Positions 1-11,105 of a DNA stretch of 64,000 nucleotides are shown piece by piece. The position numbers and the translations under genes were made by a program. This stretch comes from Hibiscus mutabilis (Eukaryota > Streptophyta > Magnoliopsida > Malvales > Malvaceae), in contig CM033728.1 of the NCBI GenBank assembly GCA_019671005.1, positions 30,336,937-30,400,936 of the forward strand. The letters are read 5' to 3'. Under the pieces are notes generated by a model that did not search any database, had not been told where the DNA came from, and saw only the letters and a list, made by a program, of their open reading frames with translations. The stretch's first letter is position 1. Each line of letters starts with the position of its first letter.

Positions 1-236
1 TGGGAAAGCATACTTTTTTCTATTTTGAAAGCCTTTTAATGAACTGTTCTTGAATCAACACCATGATATGCAACATGAATACAAATAAAGGCGTTGATTC
101 CGCTGGTAATCACCCTTTCGAACGACTTTCATGGGAATTAAAGGGTCCAGATTACAAAAAAGGTCCATATTACAAAAGGAGTCTCTATTACAAAAAGAGT
201 CCCTATTACAAAAAGTCTTAATTACAAAACAAAGTT

Positions 237-443
237 CTACACATAAGCCCTAGCTCTACCTCTTAGCTCCTCGATATCTCTGAGCAACTTGATAAACCTT
301 GGTGCATCTTCCATGTCCGGGGTTACGAAAGGTCGGAGAGCCGCGGCTTCGGTAGCTAAGTCATTCATACGCCTTGCAACTCGTCGTATGTCCACCATCA
401 GGGTCTCGTGTGTATACTTTGGTACTACACGCTCGTTCGGCAA
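237..443 (-). CDS. Unrecognised 68-residue ORF inside the Ogre/Tat-like element
   Basis: The ORF runs from an ATG at 443 to a stop at 237 on the minus strand, the sense strand of the surrounding element. The predicted peptide is rich in Arg, Glu, Ala and Asp, probably alpha-helical, with no cysteine and no signal peptide. It lies about 770 nt downstream of the primer-binding site, where an element ORF could begin, but it stops early and I recognise no family. Its composition is more protein-like than that of the many chance ORFs in the AT-rich repeats. It may be the N-terminus of a degraded gag or ORF1. Low confidence that it is expressed. Confidence 0.2.
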   Translation of the reverse strand: MPNERVVPKYTHETLMVDIRRVARRMNDLATEAAALRPFVTPDMEDAPRFIKLLRDIEELRGRARAYV

Positions 444-1098
444 ATTGTTACTTCGGATCTGTTGAGTAATCTCTGACCGATGTCATGCGATTGGACCGAT
501 GTCGTCCTTCCTAAGACACATTTTTTCCATGATGAAAGATTTTCTAATCGGGTAAACCACTTGAATCAACGCCTCTATGTAATGTGGATGCAATGATAAT
601 GCAACAAAAGTATGTGTAAAATAAAAATAAAAATAAAACACAAAAAAATGAGTTAGTACCGGATAAAAATATTAAATACATAAATAAAAGGACAAACTAA
701 ATAAGGTAAACAAACAAAACAACCCTATTTATCCAGTCTAAAACACCTAAGGTTATCCGCATGGCTCTAAAGGGGTGGGTTTCTATGTATTCTCTACATG
801 CAGTCTTGGTTCTATGAGGTACCCAAATTGTCCTTGTTGTCCCCTACTAAGAGTAGCAAGGCCCCCGATCATCACCCATTATAGGCTCCTTTCAACCGGG
901 TTCAATTCAGGGGGACCCATTCCCTTATGCCCGTACGAAGGAACGATATCCTTACGAAAGCATAAGGTACTCGAGCCCCGAAGGTACTTGCTAGGCCCAT
1001 ACGGGAGAACGATATCTCCACGAAAGCATTAGCGTTTTCCCCCCACTTAAAAACGGGTTTATATGCCATATTTTAAATGCGTTAAAATAAACGCTCAA

Positions 1099-1541
1099 TT
1101 ATAACCGAATGTTAATTTAATAGTCACTTTAACCCAGAATTTTTAATATTAATAAAGCGATAATTATTTTAAAAAGCTGGACTCTCTTCTTGTTTTCGAA
1201 AAACAAAAAATCATCCCCAGCGGAGTCGCCATCTGTAGCGATGTCCTTTTCGCTAAAAAACAGGGTTTTCGAAGTGTTTGTGATTTTTCAGGTATTAAAA
1301 TATTTATTCCGTGGGGTTTTAAAAATACCGTATTTTAGAAATTGGAGTCGCCACTGGCCACTTAGGTAGGTCGGACACCATAAAACCAGAGATTTGAAAA
1401 CTATTGGGTTCGGGAGTCGGTTACGGATGGGGAAGGATTAGCACCCCCATACCGCCCAAAATTGGTACTTTAATAATTACCGCTTTATTAATGTTAGATT
1501 TTTCGGATTAAAGTGACGATTAGTTTAAAATTCGGTTATAA
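1099..1541. repeat. Long imperfect inverted repeat enclosing the primer-binding site
   Basis: The interior arm (about 1099-1170, 'ttataaccgaat...taataaagcgataattatt') is the imperfect reverse complement of the LTR arm (about 1469-1541, 'taattaccgctttattaat...ttcggttataa'). The spacer of about 300 nt holds the primer-binding site and the LTR edge. The same arrangement recurs at 61446-61864. Confidence 0.65.
1214..1231 (-). other. Primer-binding site, Arg-tRNA type
   Basis: On the minus strand the sequence reads TGGCGACTCCGCTGGGGA, starting two bases after the LTR end. TGG complements the CCA tail, and the following bases fit the acceptor stem of a plant Arg tRNA, the primer described for Ogre-type elements. 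The exact tRNA isoacceptor was not checked. Confidence 0.6.
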
Positions 1542-2573
1542 TTGCGAATAAATTTTAAAGGCCCCGTTATCCGAGAGTAAACGCACAACCACTATCACAT
1601 GGGAACCGCATTGACAATTTATATATCTGTTATGCAACCTAAAACATGGCGAATATAAATACAATGCGATAAAATATAAATAAATACTAACATAATAAAA
1701 TACTAATCTAACATAAATAAAATACTAATCTAAAACATACATACATAAATATTAATCTAACTCATAAATAAAAACAAATCTAACATAAATAAAATATTAA
1801 TCTAAAACATAAATTTAAAACATAAACAAATACTAATCTAAAACATGCATACATAAATATTAATCTAACTTACAAAAAAAACAAATCTAACATAAATGAA
1901 ATACTAACATTCATAAATATTAATCTAACACATAAAAAACAAATTTAACATAACTAAAATATTAATATAAAACATAAATTTAAAACATAATAAATACTAA
2001 TCTAAAGCATATATAAACATACAAAGTAAAAAAGAACACAATTTTAAATTAACTAATACTTCATTAAATTATAAAAATTACAACACAAATAAAAAGGGAA
2101 GAAAATATACCTAACTAGGAGCTCGAATGACGAACCCCGACTAAACCCCACCGAGATCTACCGCGACCTCTCCAAAAATATTAACTAGATCGGATCCAAA
2201 ATAAGACCCCGATCGAATGTTGGATCGAACAAACTGGGGCCGAGGGCACTGCCCCCCACCCCGGCCAGCCTTGCGGCCGGCCATGGCTACCACTAATTGG
2301 GTGCCAATTCACTTGCCAATTTATTGGCAATTTTTGGCGTGCAATTCTCCCCCAAATTGGCTGCCCCCAATGCCTTGTATTTATAGGCAAAGGGGTGGGT
2401 AAATAGGGTGACGTAGAGCAACATGCTCCACGTATTTTCTTCCTTTTTTTAATAATATATTTATTATTATTATTTTTTGATTTTTCTTTAATTTTTCATT
2501 AATTTTATATTAATAATATTATTATTAAAATAATACTAATAACACTAAAACCCGGTCAAAATGAGTGATTACA
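1234..2573 (-). mobile_element. LTR of the Ogre/Tat-like element (5' LTR in minus sense)
   Basis: The plus strand begins TGTAGCGATGTCC and ends TGATTACA, so the LTR has TG...CA ends. It is homologous to the LTRs at 55696-57245 and 61578-63117 but clearly more diverged, and shorter (about 1.34 kb against 1.54-1.55 kb). Its AT-rich middle (1650-2050) is a low-complexity 'cataaataaa(a)tactaatcta' repeat. It abuts a Gypsy reverse transcriptase frame at 2574. The element therefore inserted into that older element, and its other end lies left of the window. Confidence 0.75.
1650..2050. repeat. AT-rich degenerate tandem repeat within the LTR
   Basis: Short units close to 'catacataaatattaatcta' and 'aacataaataaaatactaat' recur about 20 times with drift. 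The position corresponds to the AT-rich middle of the other two LTRs of this family, which are not tandemly repeated to the same degree. Confidence 0.6.
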
Positions 2574-3117
2574 CTGCCCCCTTTAATTGATCAAAAAAAT
2601 CATCAATTCTTGGCAATGGATATTTGTTCTTTATCATCACTTTATTAAGTTGACGATAATCGACACATAATCTCATTGATCCATCTTTCTTCTTTACAAA
2701 CAATACGAGTGCTCCCCATGGTGATATACTTGGTCGTATAAAACCTCGATTCTATAATTCTTGTAGTTGTGACTTGAGTTCTCGGAGTTCAGCAGGTGCC
2801 ATACGATACGGTGCCATCGAAATGGGTGTTGTACCAGGTAATACATAAATTCCAAATTCTACCTCTCTATCTGGTGGTAATCCCGGTAATTCTTTTGGGA
2901 ATACATCTGGAAATTCTTGCACCGTAGGTATATCTTCTATTTTTACTTCCTGCTTCAAGGTATCAATTTTGGGAGTTGAATATGTTTCACAGCCATCCAT
3001 CAACATTTCATTCGCAGCAACAGCCGAAATAACATCACTATGATGATTCGGCTTCTCCCCCACAAATAATATCTGTGATCCATCTGGTGCCTTTAAAGTT
3101 AATTTTTTAATCGGCAC
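2574..3117 (-). pseudogene. Gypsy pol fragment: protease-RT linker and N-terminal reverse transcriptase
   Basis: The minus-strand ORF 3117-2752 contains the linker typical of plant Gypsy pol, with 'VQEFPDVFPKELPGLPP' and the 'APAELRELKSQLQEL' stretch that leads into the RT fingers. After an in-frame stop near 2750 the same frame continues to 2574 with the fingers motifs 'VLFVKKKDGSMRLCVDYRQL' and 'KNKYPLPRIDDFF'. The frame ends exactly where the neighbouring LTR begins. The catalytic YxDD region is not present in the window. The frame is also shifted relative to the protease ORF near 3110. The product would be an RNA-directed DNA polymerase for retroelement replication, but this copy is a broken remnant. 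Confidence 0.85.
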
Positions 3118-3581
3118 TCCACTATAGCGTCATATGCAAATAACCAATCCATTCCCAATATTATTTCGAACTCACAGAATGGTAATTCTATAAGGTCAGC
3201 GGGGAGATCCACGTTCTGAATTTTAATAGGACACTGACGGTAAATCCTTTTGACCTTAGCACTCTGACCTATTGGATTGGTTGCTACCACCTCACTCGCA
3301 ATTAGTTCCACTGGGATGTTTCTTTCTAGTATAATTCTAGAACTAATATATGAATGAGTGGAACCAGGATCAATTAATGCAAAAACAGGTTTATCAAAGA
3401 GTTCAAGCATACCTGATATCACATCGGGATCATCTTTACTCTCTGTGGTCTTGATATTATATACACGAGCATGAGCTTTGCCTTTCAGGTTCGATGCAAC
3501 TTTCGATGCACCTTGGTGAGAATTCCAACCTCGATTCCCTTTATTTCTCTGAGAAGCAGCCACCAATTGGTTTTCTTGCAA
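3099..3581 (-). pseudogene. Gypsy aspartic protease (retropepsin) domain, fragment
   Basis: The minus-strand ORF contains 'FALIDPGSTHSYIS', the retropepsin active-site region with the catalytic Asp, and further on 'FEIILGMDWL', the second conserved hydrophobic-Gly-Met-Asp block of plant Gypsy proteases. The residue after the catalytic Asp is Pro, and the triplet reads D-P-G. The more usual form is D-S/T-G. The domain normally cleaves the Gag-Pol polyprotein. It is separated from the RT frame by a frameshift near 3110 and from the zinc-knuckle frame by a stop upstream, so no polyprotein can be made. Confidence 0.85.
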
Positions 3582-4608
3582 TTCTGGACATGCGTGTTTG
3601 AAATGACCCGGCTTCCCACATTGATAACATATTGTCTCTGGTGTATATCAACATCGACCAGCATGTCTTCTTCCACAAGTTTTGCATTCCGATTGGATCC
3701 AAAATTCACCACCTTTAGCTTCACTCGTTCGATTGGGGACTTGCTTGGATTACCCATCAGAAAAATTCTTCTTTACAGACGATATTGATCCAGCTGATCC
3801 TTGCTGCTGAGTTCATTTACCCCGTTTAGACCAGGGTAAAACAATGGGACCTCCAGTTCGTTTGGTTGACTGTGCTTTCTTATCAGAAGCTTCTTCCTGC
3901 TCCACTCTTTCCATTCCTTTAGCTCGATTGACTACCTCTTGAAATATAGACAAATCAAGAGCAACCGAGAATTTCTTTTACTCTGGATCTAGACCTCCCA
4001 AAAATATGGTAACTTTGTGCTTCTCTATCGTAAGGAACTCTGTAGCAAACCGGCTAAGCTTATTAAACTCACATTCATACTCATATACAGATCTGCCTGC
4101 TTGCTTCAAATTTAGAAATTGATTCTTCATATCTTCGATGAAAACATCACCAATGTACTTGTTCTGTAACTCTTTTAAAAATAATTCCCAAGTAATTCGT
4201 TCCCGAGGAATTTGAGCAATAATGGTGAATTCGAGCGGGTCCCATCAAAAGTGATGTTACTCTTTCAAGTTTTTCTTGATCATCACACCGGATAGAATCC
4301 AGTATAATTTTAATATCATTCAACTAGAAGTCCGCAAACATCGGGTCAACATCAGAATCACCTTGAAATTCTGATGCCTTCATCTTTCTCAACTCCCTTA
4401 GTACAGACACCGGTTTTTGTCAATTTAAAATTTCATCTAACGCCTGCAGGAACAGTCCACGATCCTGAACCTGCATGTCTTGCTGCCCTTGTACAGGTGC
4501 CTAACCTTGATATTGCTCCTGAGGTACATTCTGATTTACCTCGTTACTCTCACTCTGCATAGAGACCTCCTGTTCAAACGCATGTCTAGAACCCTGATGG
4601 TCTGACAT
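3582..4608 (-). pseudogene. Gypsy gag with CCHC zinc knuckle, disrupted
   Basis: The likely start is the ATG at 4608-4606 (minus), about 170 nt after the primer-binding site, giving 'MSDHQGSRHAFEQE'. The frame soon meets stops and shifts. Near 3690-3590 a nucleocapsid-type zinc knuckle reads 'CYQCGKPGHFKHAC' (C-X2-C-X4-H-X4-C), preceded by a partial 'CKTCGRRHAGRC'. Middle gag is recognisable only as scattered hydrophilic stretches. In family members Gag forms the particle and binds genomic RNA, but this copy cannot. Confidence 0.75.
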
Positions 4609-4778
4609 CTGAACATAACACATTTTCAGCAAACTTCTTAATATAGAGTAGCATTACTAATTATAAAGCATCAGAATATCTCCACATAATCATCAGTAAT
4701 TATGACATCCTAGTGGCATGTATACACTTCCCACTCATTTTTAAACTCAATTTCTATCCAAAATTGACTAAACCTGAA

Positions 4779-4790
4779 GCTCTGATACCA
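4779..4790 (-). other. Primer-binding site, initiator-Met tRNA
   Basis: The minus strand reads TGGTATCAGAGC, complementary to the 3' end of plant initiator-Met tRNA, a few bases after the LTR end. Confidence 0.9.
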
Positions 4791-4795
4791 ATTAA

Positions 4796-7700
4796 TGTAA
4801 CATCTCTTTCTCGTATTCATTACCAAATACGAGTCAGTGATGTTACTAACTAAGGTTAAACTCTTTTATTACTTTAGCTTAGAAAACTGGCAGCCTGTAC
4901 TGCCTTTAATTAAAAATTTATAACAATTTTTATAGACATTTAAAATTTTACCAAATACGAGTCAGTGATGTTACTAGCTAAGGTTAAACCCTTTTATTAC
5001 TTTAGCTTAGAAAAATGGCAGCATGTACTGCCTTTACTTAAAAATTTATAACAATTTTTATAGACATCGAAAATTTATTCCGAAAATTTCTATTTAAATT
5101 AGATTCATTAAGCTTTCTAATCATATAAATTATTAGTCCAAACTCATTACACAAAAATTCAAATAAATTCCTACATTCTCGTCACAGCCCTGAATTTTCG
5201 GAAATTCTGCTGCCATGTTTTCTGACCTTCCTTCGAATAAAAATTCATAACTTTTTACATACAACTCAAAATCAGTCACCGTTTATTTTGTAAGAAACTA
5301 GACAAAATTTACAGTTCATAAATATAAAATTCACCATCTAATTCTAATTGTGGAATTTATGCTGATTTTTCAAACACACTGCTTTTGCGTACATTTCTGG
5401 ACAGATTTTTAAACTTTCTATCTTAGGACTCATCTTTAGTGTAAACTTAGTCCATTATCATTTATAACCATAATAGAACTTATTAGGTTCATCATCCATA
5501 CTGTATCAACTATTAACCAACCACATTTGGTAATAAGCTATTACAAACCCCACGAAAATATACATGCCATCTAGTACATTTCCAAAAGAAAGGATGGATG
5601 CCATTACATTACTATGAGTATGGAGATATACCTCCCAAAATATGAAAGTGAAGCTCGGCTACTCTTCCTTCGAAACTCCTTTAAAACATACGCATGAAAT
5701 TCATCATACGCTAAGCATATACTTAGTGAGACAACAACATTTAATTCAAATGTAAATTGACATAGGTATCAATATAAATAAACAACAATGCACATGATCA
5801 CTTACCATATTATGCTTGCTAGCATATATGACATGATACATATACAATAACATAATACATGATAATAACTTTGATTCTTACCATTACCTTTGCCATGTTT
5901 ATCATCGAGCTTTTAAGCTTTTCATCCTGTTTTTCAATTCATTTAGCCCAAGTATTGATATAAGGAAATTTATGTACACAAGTCATCCCCCTATACTTAC
6001 TTGAGTATAGTGCATTATTTGCACTTTACTGGAAGTGCTTAGCACCGAAGTGCTTCTGTATACTTACCAGAGTATATTAGTAAATAGTTTGCACTTTAGC
6101 TGAAGTGCTTATAATAAGTTGCACTCTACTGGGAGTGCTAAAATGTTTATACAGCTGTTTATGACTCTATGGATATCCAACTATACTTTTAATTTCCTAT
6201 CTCATACATTGGGCTTTATATCAATCATAGTCTCATACATGGCAACATATATACATATTGAGCAATTCATACCCAAGATAATATTCCATGATTAATTAGT
6301 GATCCATGCATGTGTTTCAACCTTTGACATATTTCTAATATATCAAATATATAATAAATGACATAAAGAGCATGCTATACATGCATTGCACTCACCTTGA
6401 CACTTTCAAAAGTATAATTTATACTAGCCTCACTAAGCTCTGTTGCACTTTTTATCTTCTTTCCTCACTTGTTCGATCTTGAACTTGCTTGTTATCTGTA
6501 TGTACATTGAATACATAACACAAGCAACTTTAAGTACATGTCCAACCTTACTAATACATGTACATACCAAGTTGGAAAATTTAACATTTTCAACCAGGTG
6601 CTTCTTTACAACAACAATGCTTCCTACACTTAAATTTTACTTCAAATTGCACATTGTAACCAATAGTTTGATAATTTCACTTTAAACCCTAAATTCTCTC
6701 TCTTAGGGTTTATAAACTAAAATTTGGAAACTTCCACATTTCATCTCCAATTTCAAAAATTTTAATACCAAAATGATCCTTGTATCATAGCAAACAACAT
6801 AACCACACTTCTTGAATATTTTCAAATTTCTCACTTATTTCACCCAATTTGCAAAATTCACAAAATAGTCCTAAAATGATGTTTTCTTCAATCCAATCAC
6901 ATAATTCAACTTAGAAAACAGCATTCTAATCATTTCCATCATCAAATAAATTTTCACAAAATTTCCCCTAATTTTCCTCTTATAGCCGAATTGGTCCCTA
7001 TAATTTTTCCAAGAGATTTTCTTCATTTCAAGCATGGAAACAACACTACAACACCATTTCCATCTTGATTGAACATTAAAACATAAAACCTAACATGTTC
7101 TTCAACCACCCAAATCATCAATCTCAACTTAGAGACATGGAAACTAAGCAAACCTTATGTCAAAAGATAGAGAATTCAAGGGAGATCAATTTCTTGTTTC
7201 ATGTCCCTAGCCAAAAATCAAGTAAATCAAGCCAAAAATTGAATTGAAAATTCTCTTACCAAGTCCCCTTGAGGTTCGGCCAACTTGAGAGAAAGATGAG
7301 CAAAATTCTAGCTTTTTCTATCTTTTATTTTAATGCCAAATGGCAATTAAATCTTTACTTTAAAACAAAAATCTTTCTTCATAGTAAAATGACAATTTTA
7401 CCCTTGAATTATGACCAATCATGAATCAACACCTATACTCAACCTTATCATCAAATCAATTATAATTAAAAAGTATGGGTAAAATGACCATTTTGCCATT
7501 AATGAATCTTTATATTCTCCAAAATGCCATTTATGCATTATTCATATACTGTGTTAAATCGAATCTAAATCGATCAAGCGCAATTCAAAACTTCAATGTC
7601 GTATTCCTCGGGTCTTCCTAAGACTTCCTTCAAAATTTCATAAAATTCCGAGCTCATACGATTACTCGAATTACACTTAAACTTTAACCGTAATTTTCCA

Positions 7701-7938
7701 ATAATAGAAACATCAGATCAAACCATAGTTTTTATATTCGATCCACACCCTTAGATGATCTATTTATTTATAGAATAAAAATAATTATTGGGAAAATTAC
7801 CAAGTTTGTCCTTAGACTTTTCTCAACTTTTCACTTTTATCCCCAAACTTTAAAACTTCACGTTTTAGTCACTGAACTAAAACCACTAACTTTTAATTCT
7901 TTATGTTTTGGTCACTAATCCAATAATGGGATATTACA
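4796..7938 (-). mobile_element. 5' LTR (minus sense) of the Gypsy element, about 3.1 kb
   Basis: The plus strand begins TGTAACATCTC next to the primer site and ends GGGATATTACA at 7938. Both ends match other LTRs of this lineage in the window (for example 21979-25702 and 50750-54350). Near the start, about 4800-5060, a segment of about 130 nt is present twice ('accaaatacgagtcagtgatgttac...'), a local duplication. The 5-nt flank at 7939 is 'tacag'; its partner is outside the window. Confidence 0.8.
5990..6145. repeat. Short tandem repeats in the LTR ('gcactt...gaagtgctt' units)
   Basis: Units containing 'gcactttactggaagtgct' and 'tacttaccagagtata' alternate three to four times. Their arms 'gcact' and 'agtgc' are self-complementary. 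Related but different repeats sit at the same LTR position in the other copies (22650-22800, 29100-29215, 40425-40630, 47390-47590, 51670-51770). Confidence 0.6.
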
Positions 7939-8350
7939 TACAGTCTCGATGACAATGCCTCGACGACAAAAAATCGTCCAAATACTTGCCATCTTCCACA
8001 AGAAAATGCAAGGGTCAATACCAATAGGACCACGCCAAGGTAACCACTTAATTAAAATACCCCAAATCATTCCAACTATATTCGAAACAAAATAAATCAA
8101 CAGCAACCGCACCATTATAAACTTACGCCGCACAGCCCTGCTTATTTTCACGCACCCAGCTCTGCTTTAAGAGCCATAAATCCCCTTTTTAACTCTCTTT
8201 CTTTTATTTTCCATTAAACAACCACGTAATGTTTTCCCCATTTTTATTATTATTATCATACTTATAGCCACAATTGGATAGCTAAAAGGCAACAGTAACC
8301 CCGTAATTCACGTGTAACAGGGGCAGTGGCAACCGCACCACTGCTCTGCC
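7939..8350. other. Unassigned sequence between LTRs
   Basis: A 78-residue minus ORF (8151-7915) spans the LTR edge and is not recognised. Around 8320 there is 'gtgtaacaggggcagtgg', which resembles an LTR edge but has no matching partner. I see no gene. Confidence 0.3.
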
Positions 8351-9352
8351 TTGGTTCATTCGAACCCTCTTAATTTTTAGCTTAACAATTCCTTTCAAGA
8401 AATTCATCGAACATATACGGTACACTCAAATATGTGATCCAAGAGTTAAATAAACCATTCTACTAAACACTTCGTTCAAGAACTCAAATATAATCTTAAC
8501 CAATCCAATTAATTTCCGGAATAATATTATAAAATTGATGTTAGATTTCATCTTATCCCATAAGATTAACTTTCCAATCAATTAAAACATCTTGATCTTA
8601 TCTATCAAATCACAGTCATCATTTACTATCCAAGAAACCAAATAAAACAAATTAAATTTGTTTTAATTCATAAATCCCAATAGAAATGATAGATAATCAA
8701 TTAAAAACAATTAGAAAACCTCTAAGACTCAAGAGCTTTCCCAATTGATAGAAAAAATGGAAGTTGAAAACATCATCCTTCAATTGAACGTGAATTCCAA
8801 GAAGATTTGATGAAGACCCCTAGCTCTTGCTAGATTGATGATTAGAAATCATTTAGGATATAAAGGAGGTGAAAATCAAGAAGGAAAATCAATGTTAGGT
8901 AAATTGTGTTTGGCAAATTCAAGAGAGAAAATGAGAGAAAGCTTGGATGTGTTTTTCTCATCTTTGGAAAAATAATAACCGTCATCTTCTTTTGTTAAAC
9001 ATGAGAGGGAAAATATATATTAATAATTGTTTTAATAATCCCAATAAAATATCTTTAGTTCCTTTTTACAATCTTGCCACTACTAACATTTTCCAACTAT
9101 TGCAAAATAGTCCCTTTTTAATTTAATACAAATTTGACCCAATTAAAGAATTACCCGAAACCAAATCACATCCTTTAATAAACTCATTAAATATATTTCC
9201 AAAAATACTTGTCATGATAAATTTATCGGAAAACCAATTTAATCAACCCAAATTATTTTCTGAAATTAATTAATTAGCTAAAGCCTAACCAAAAATTTCA
9301 ACCCGATTCTGATATTTCTCCAGAACCTTCTAGCCCATTTTTCAGGATGTTA
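8351..9352 (-). mobile_element. Probable LTR fragment, minus sense
   Basis: It ends on the plus strand with 'ttttcaggatgttaca', which is TGTAACATCC on the minus strand, like an LTR start. The body is AT-rich and noncoding like the other Gypsy LTRs. No partner LTR or target duplication was found, so its other limit is a guess. Confidence 0.4.
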
Positions 9353-10311
9353 CAGCACCGACGTTCCACTCAGCCTTACATCAACATCCAGTCACGTTTT
9401 TTGATAGGGAGGAAGTCCTGATGACTCCTCCAAGAAGCATAAACAAATACCCTGACAGTCTGAAAGCTCTTGAGTGTTGAACTACACACGTTGACGTCTA
9501 TCGAACAGTTAAACATGTCTCAAAACCCCGTTGTGTCATTATTAAAACGACCACCATGAAAATCACGGTAGAAGGGCAACGATCTAATATTCTCATTACC
9601 AAAGGTTGGGTTCCCTCGAGGTCTCGAAGCCTAGAGCACAACTCTCAACATTACTGGCTAACATCATGTTTGATTAACCAAAGCAATTTCCAAGGTGCAA
9701 AAGCTCCCAAGAAGGTAGCTCTCTCTCAAACCTGTAGAATGTCTAACTTCAGTCACACTCTAACGAGCTAGTGGATCCCGAATCCACTATATCCAAGAAA
9801 AGCTCTTGAAAAGAGCGATAATACTTCTCGAGTATCAATGAGACTCCCTTTAAGCGATAAAAAAATCCTCCAACCAACGTGCATCCACTGATTGATTTCG
9901 AGAGTGGTTTATCAATACCCGCAACACAAATGTTATTCACTCATAACGATGAAAATTCTTTGCCACGAACTCTCATAACATATCCTAAGGTTTTGGAATG
10001 TCTACAACAAGCAACAAAGACACCATTCAGGTGGCGGAAGGAGGATACATCTTCGACTCCGGCATCATTCAACTAACTTGCATCTCAACAATCTATGGTG
10101 ACCTCACCTTCATAATCGCTCCCATGAGCGACTCAACACTTAACTCGGTCCTCTCAGCATGATCACAACCATCTTAGCATCACAACATTGGACGCACCAT
10201 TAGGATTCTAGCCTTAAGGAGTACGAGCTTAATTTAAGGGCTTTTATTCACTAGGCACCTTACTAAAACACTTATACTACCCTGAGATTTCCTAAAACCG
10301 ACTAAACCTAA
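9353..10311 (-). mobile_element. Degenerate retroelement interior
   Basis: It lies just downstream (minus sense) of a primer-binding-like site at 10312-10323 and so is the expected interior of the element whose LTR is 10328-13051. The short ORFs (for example minus 9940-9749) match no domain that I can name. The region is less AT-rich than the LTRs around it. Confidence 0.4.
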
Positions 10312-10323
10312 GCTCTGATACTA
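10312..10323 (-). other. Degenerate initiator-Met primer-binding site
   Basis: The plus strand shows 'gctctgatacta', one base away from the 'gctctgatacca' seen at 4779 and 28175. It lies 4 nt from the LTR edge at 10328. Confidence 0.65.
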
Positions 10324-10952
10324 CTACTATAACACCCTTGACACGGATGTCATATTTGGGCTTCAAGCCCAAACCAAAAACCATAGAATTTCTCAAACTG
10401 GGTTTAGCCCAATAAGGTATTTCTCAAAAACATTTAAAATAAGGTTTGAAAATATAGATAAATAATCAAAGTGGTACAAAAGAGCTCTAATTAATGTAAA
10501 ACATTTGAACATTCGATTTGATTAATACAATTTCAAAATAAGGATTACAGACTCCACCACGTAAGGTCCTATGAATACGTAGCCCACAAACACAAGCACC
10601 ATACTCTGAAGATCAGCATATGCTAGAATCATGTACCGATATTGCTTCTCAATCCCAAATCTAACGGTCAACCTATGCTCATAAATAATGATTTCGAGCG
10701 TTGAGCTTACAAAGCTCAATGGTACACATCTGCTCTACTCTACTATACTTCATGCTAATCATAAATATAAGTATGCAAGCTAGTACGAGCAATAAGAAGA
10801 GATAAATAAACATGTGGCGCTACCTCTAATAGCCTAAACACATGCTCTCAATATAGCAAAACATCATACATGGCCTACAAGGCCCAACCATACTCGGGAT
10901 CACACCAAATCAACCGAGCAAAAGCACACAAAGTCGTAACCACAAACTTGGA

Positions 10953-11105
10953 GTGAGGCCCGGTGCCACACAGCTTCGGGAACATACATTCTGAGTGAGG
11001 CCCAGTGCCACACAGCTTCGGGAACATACACCCATACTCAGAATCTCTCGTCGAGCATCTTCGAGTGAGACCTAGTGCCACACAGCATCAAAAACGTACA
11101 TTCAG
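10953..11105. repeat. Three tandem copies of a short GC-richer unit
   Basis: Units containing 'gagtgaggcccggtgccaca' followed by 'cagcttcgggaacataca' occur at about 10953, 10997 and 11060. The third is more diverged. Confidence 0.75.

Larger units (their letters stand above)
1..1233 (-). mobile_element. Interior (5' part) of an Ogre/Tat-like LTR retrotransposon, truncated by the window edge
   Basis: Read on the minus strand, this stretch follows directly after a primer-binding site and LTR at 1214-2573. Positions about 531-1233 match 60919-61577, the corresponding interior of the tandem elements at the right end, by eye. Shared landmarks are the 'atcgggtaaaccacttgaa' stretch and the block of short lines ending in 'gcggagtcgcca'. 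No gag or pol domain is visible. The only ORF of note (237-443, minus, 68 residues, Arg/Glu/Ala-rich, helix-prone) is not recognised. It could be the start of an element-encoded ORF that continues left of the window, or chance. Assignment to Ogre/Tat rests on the Arg-tRNA-type primer site and not on protein domains. Confidence 0.6.
2574..7938 (-). mobile_element. Ty3/Gypsy retrotransposon, 5' LTR to reverse transcriptase, minus sense, disrupted
   Basis: In minus-strand order there is an LTR (7938-4796), an initiator-Met primer site (4790-4779), gag (from 4608), a zinc knuckle, an aspartic protease, and reverse transcriptase up to 2574. There the frame is cut by the LTR of the Ogre/Tat-like element. 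Gag and pol carry several stops and at least one frameshift, so the copy is dead. The rest of pol and the 3' LTR should lie left of the window, beyond the inserted element. Confidence 0.85.

Noticed and set aside
7915..8151. 78-residue minus ORF with a Trp/Ile-rich sequence
   Set aside because: It crosses an LTR edge and matches no family; no support for a gene.
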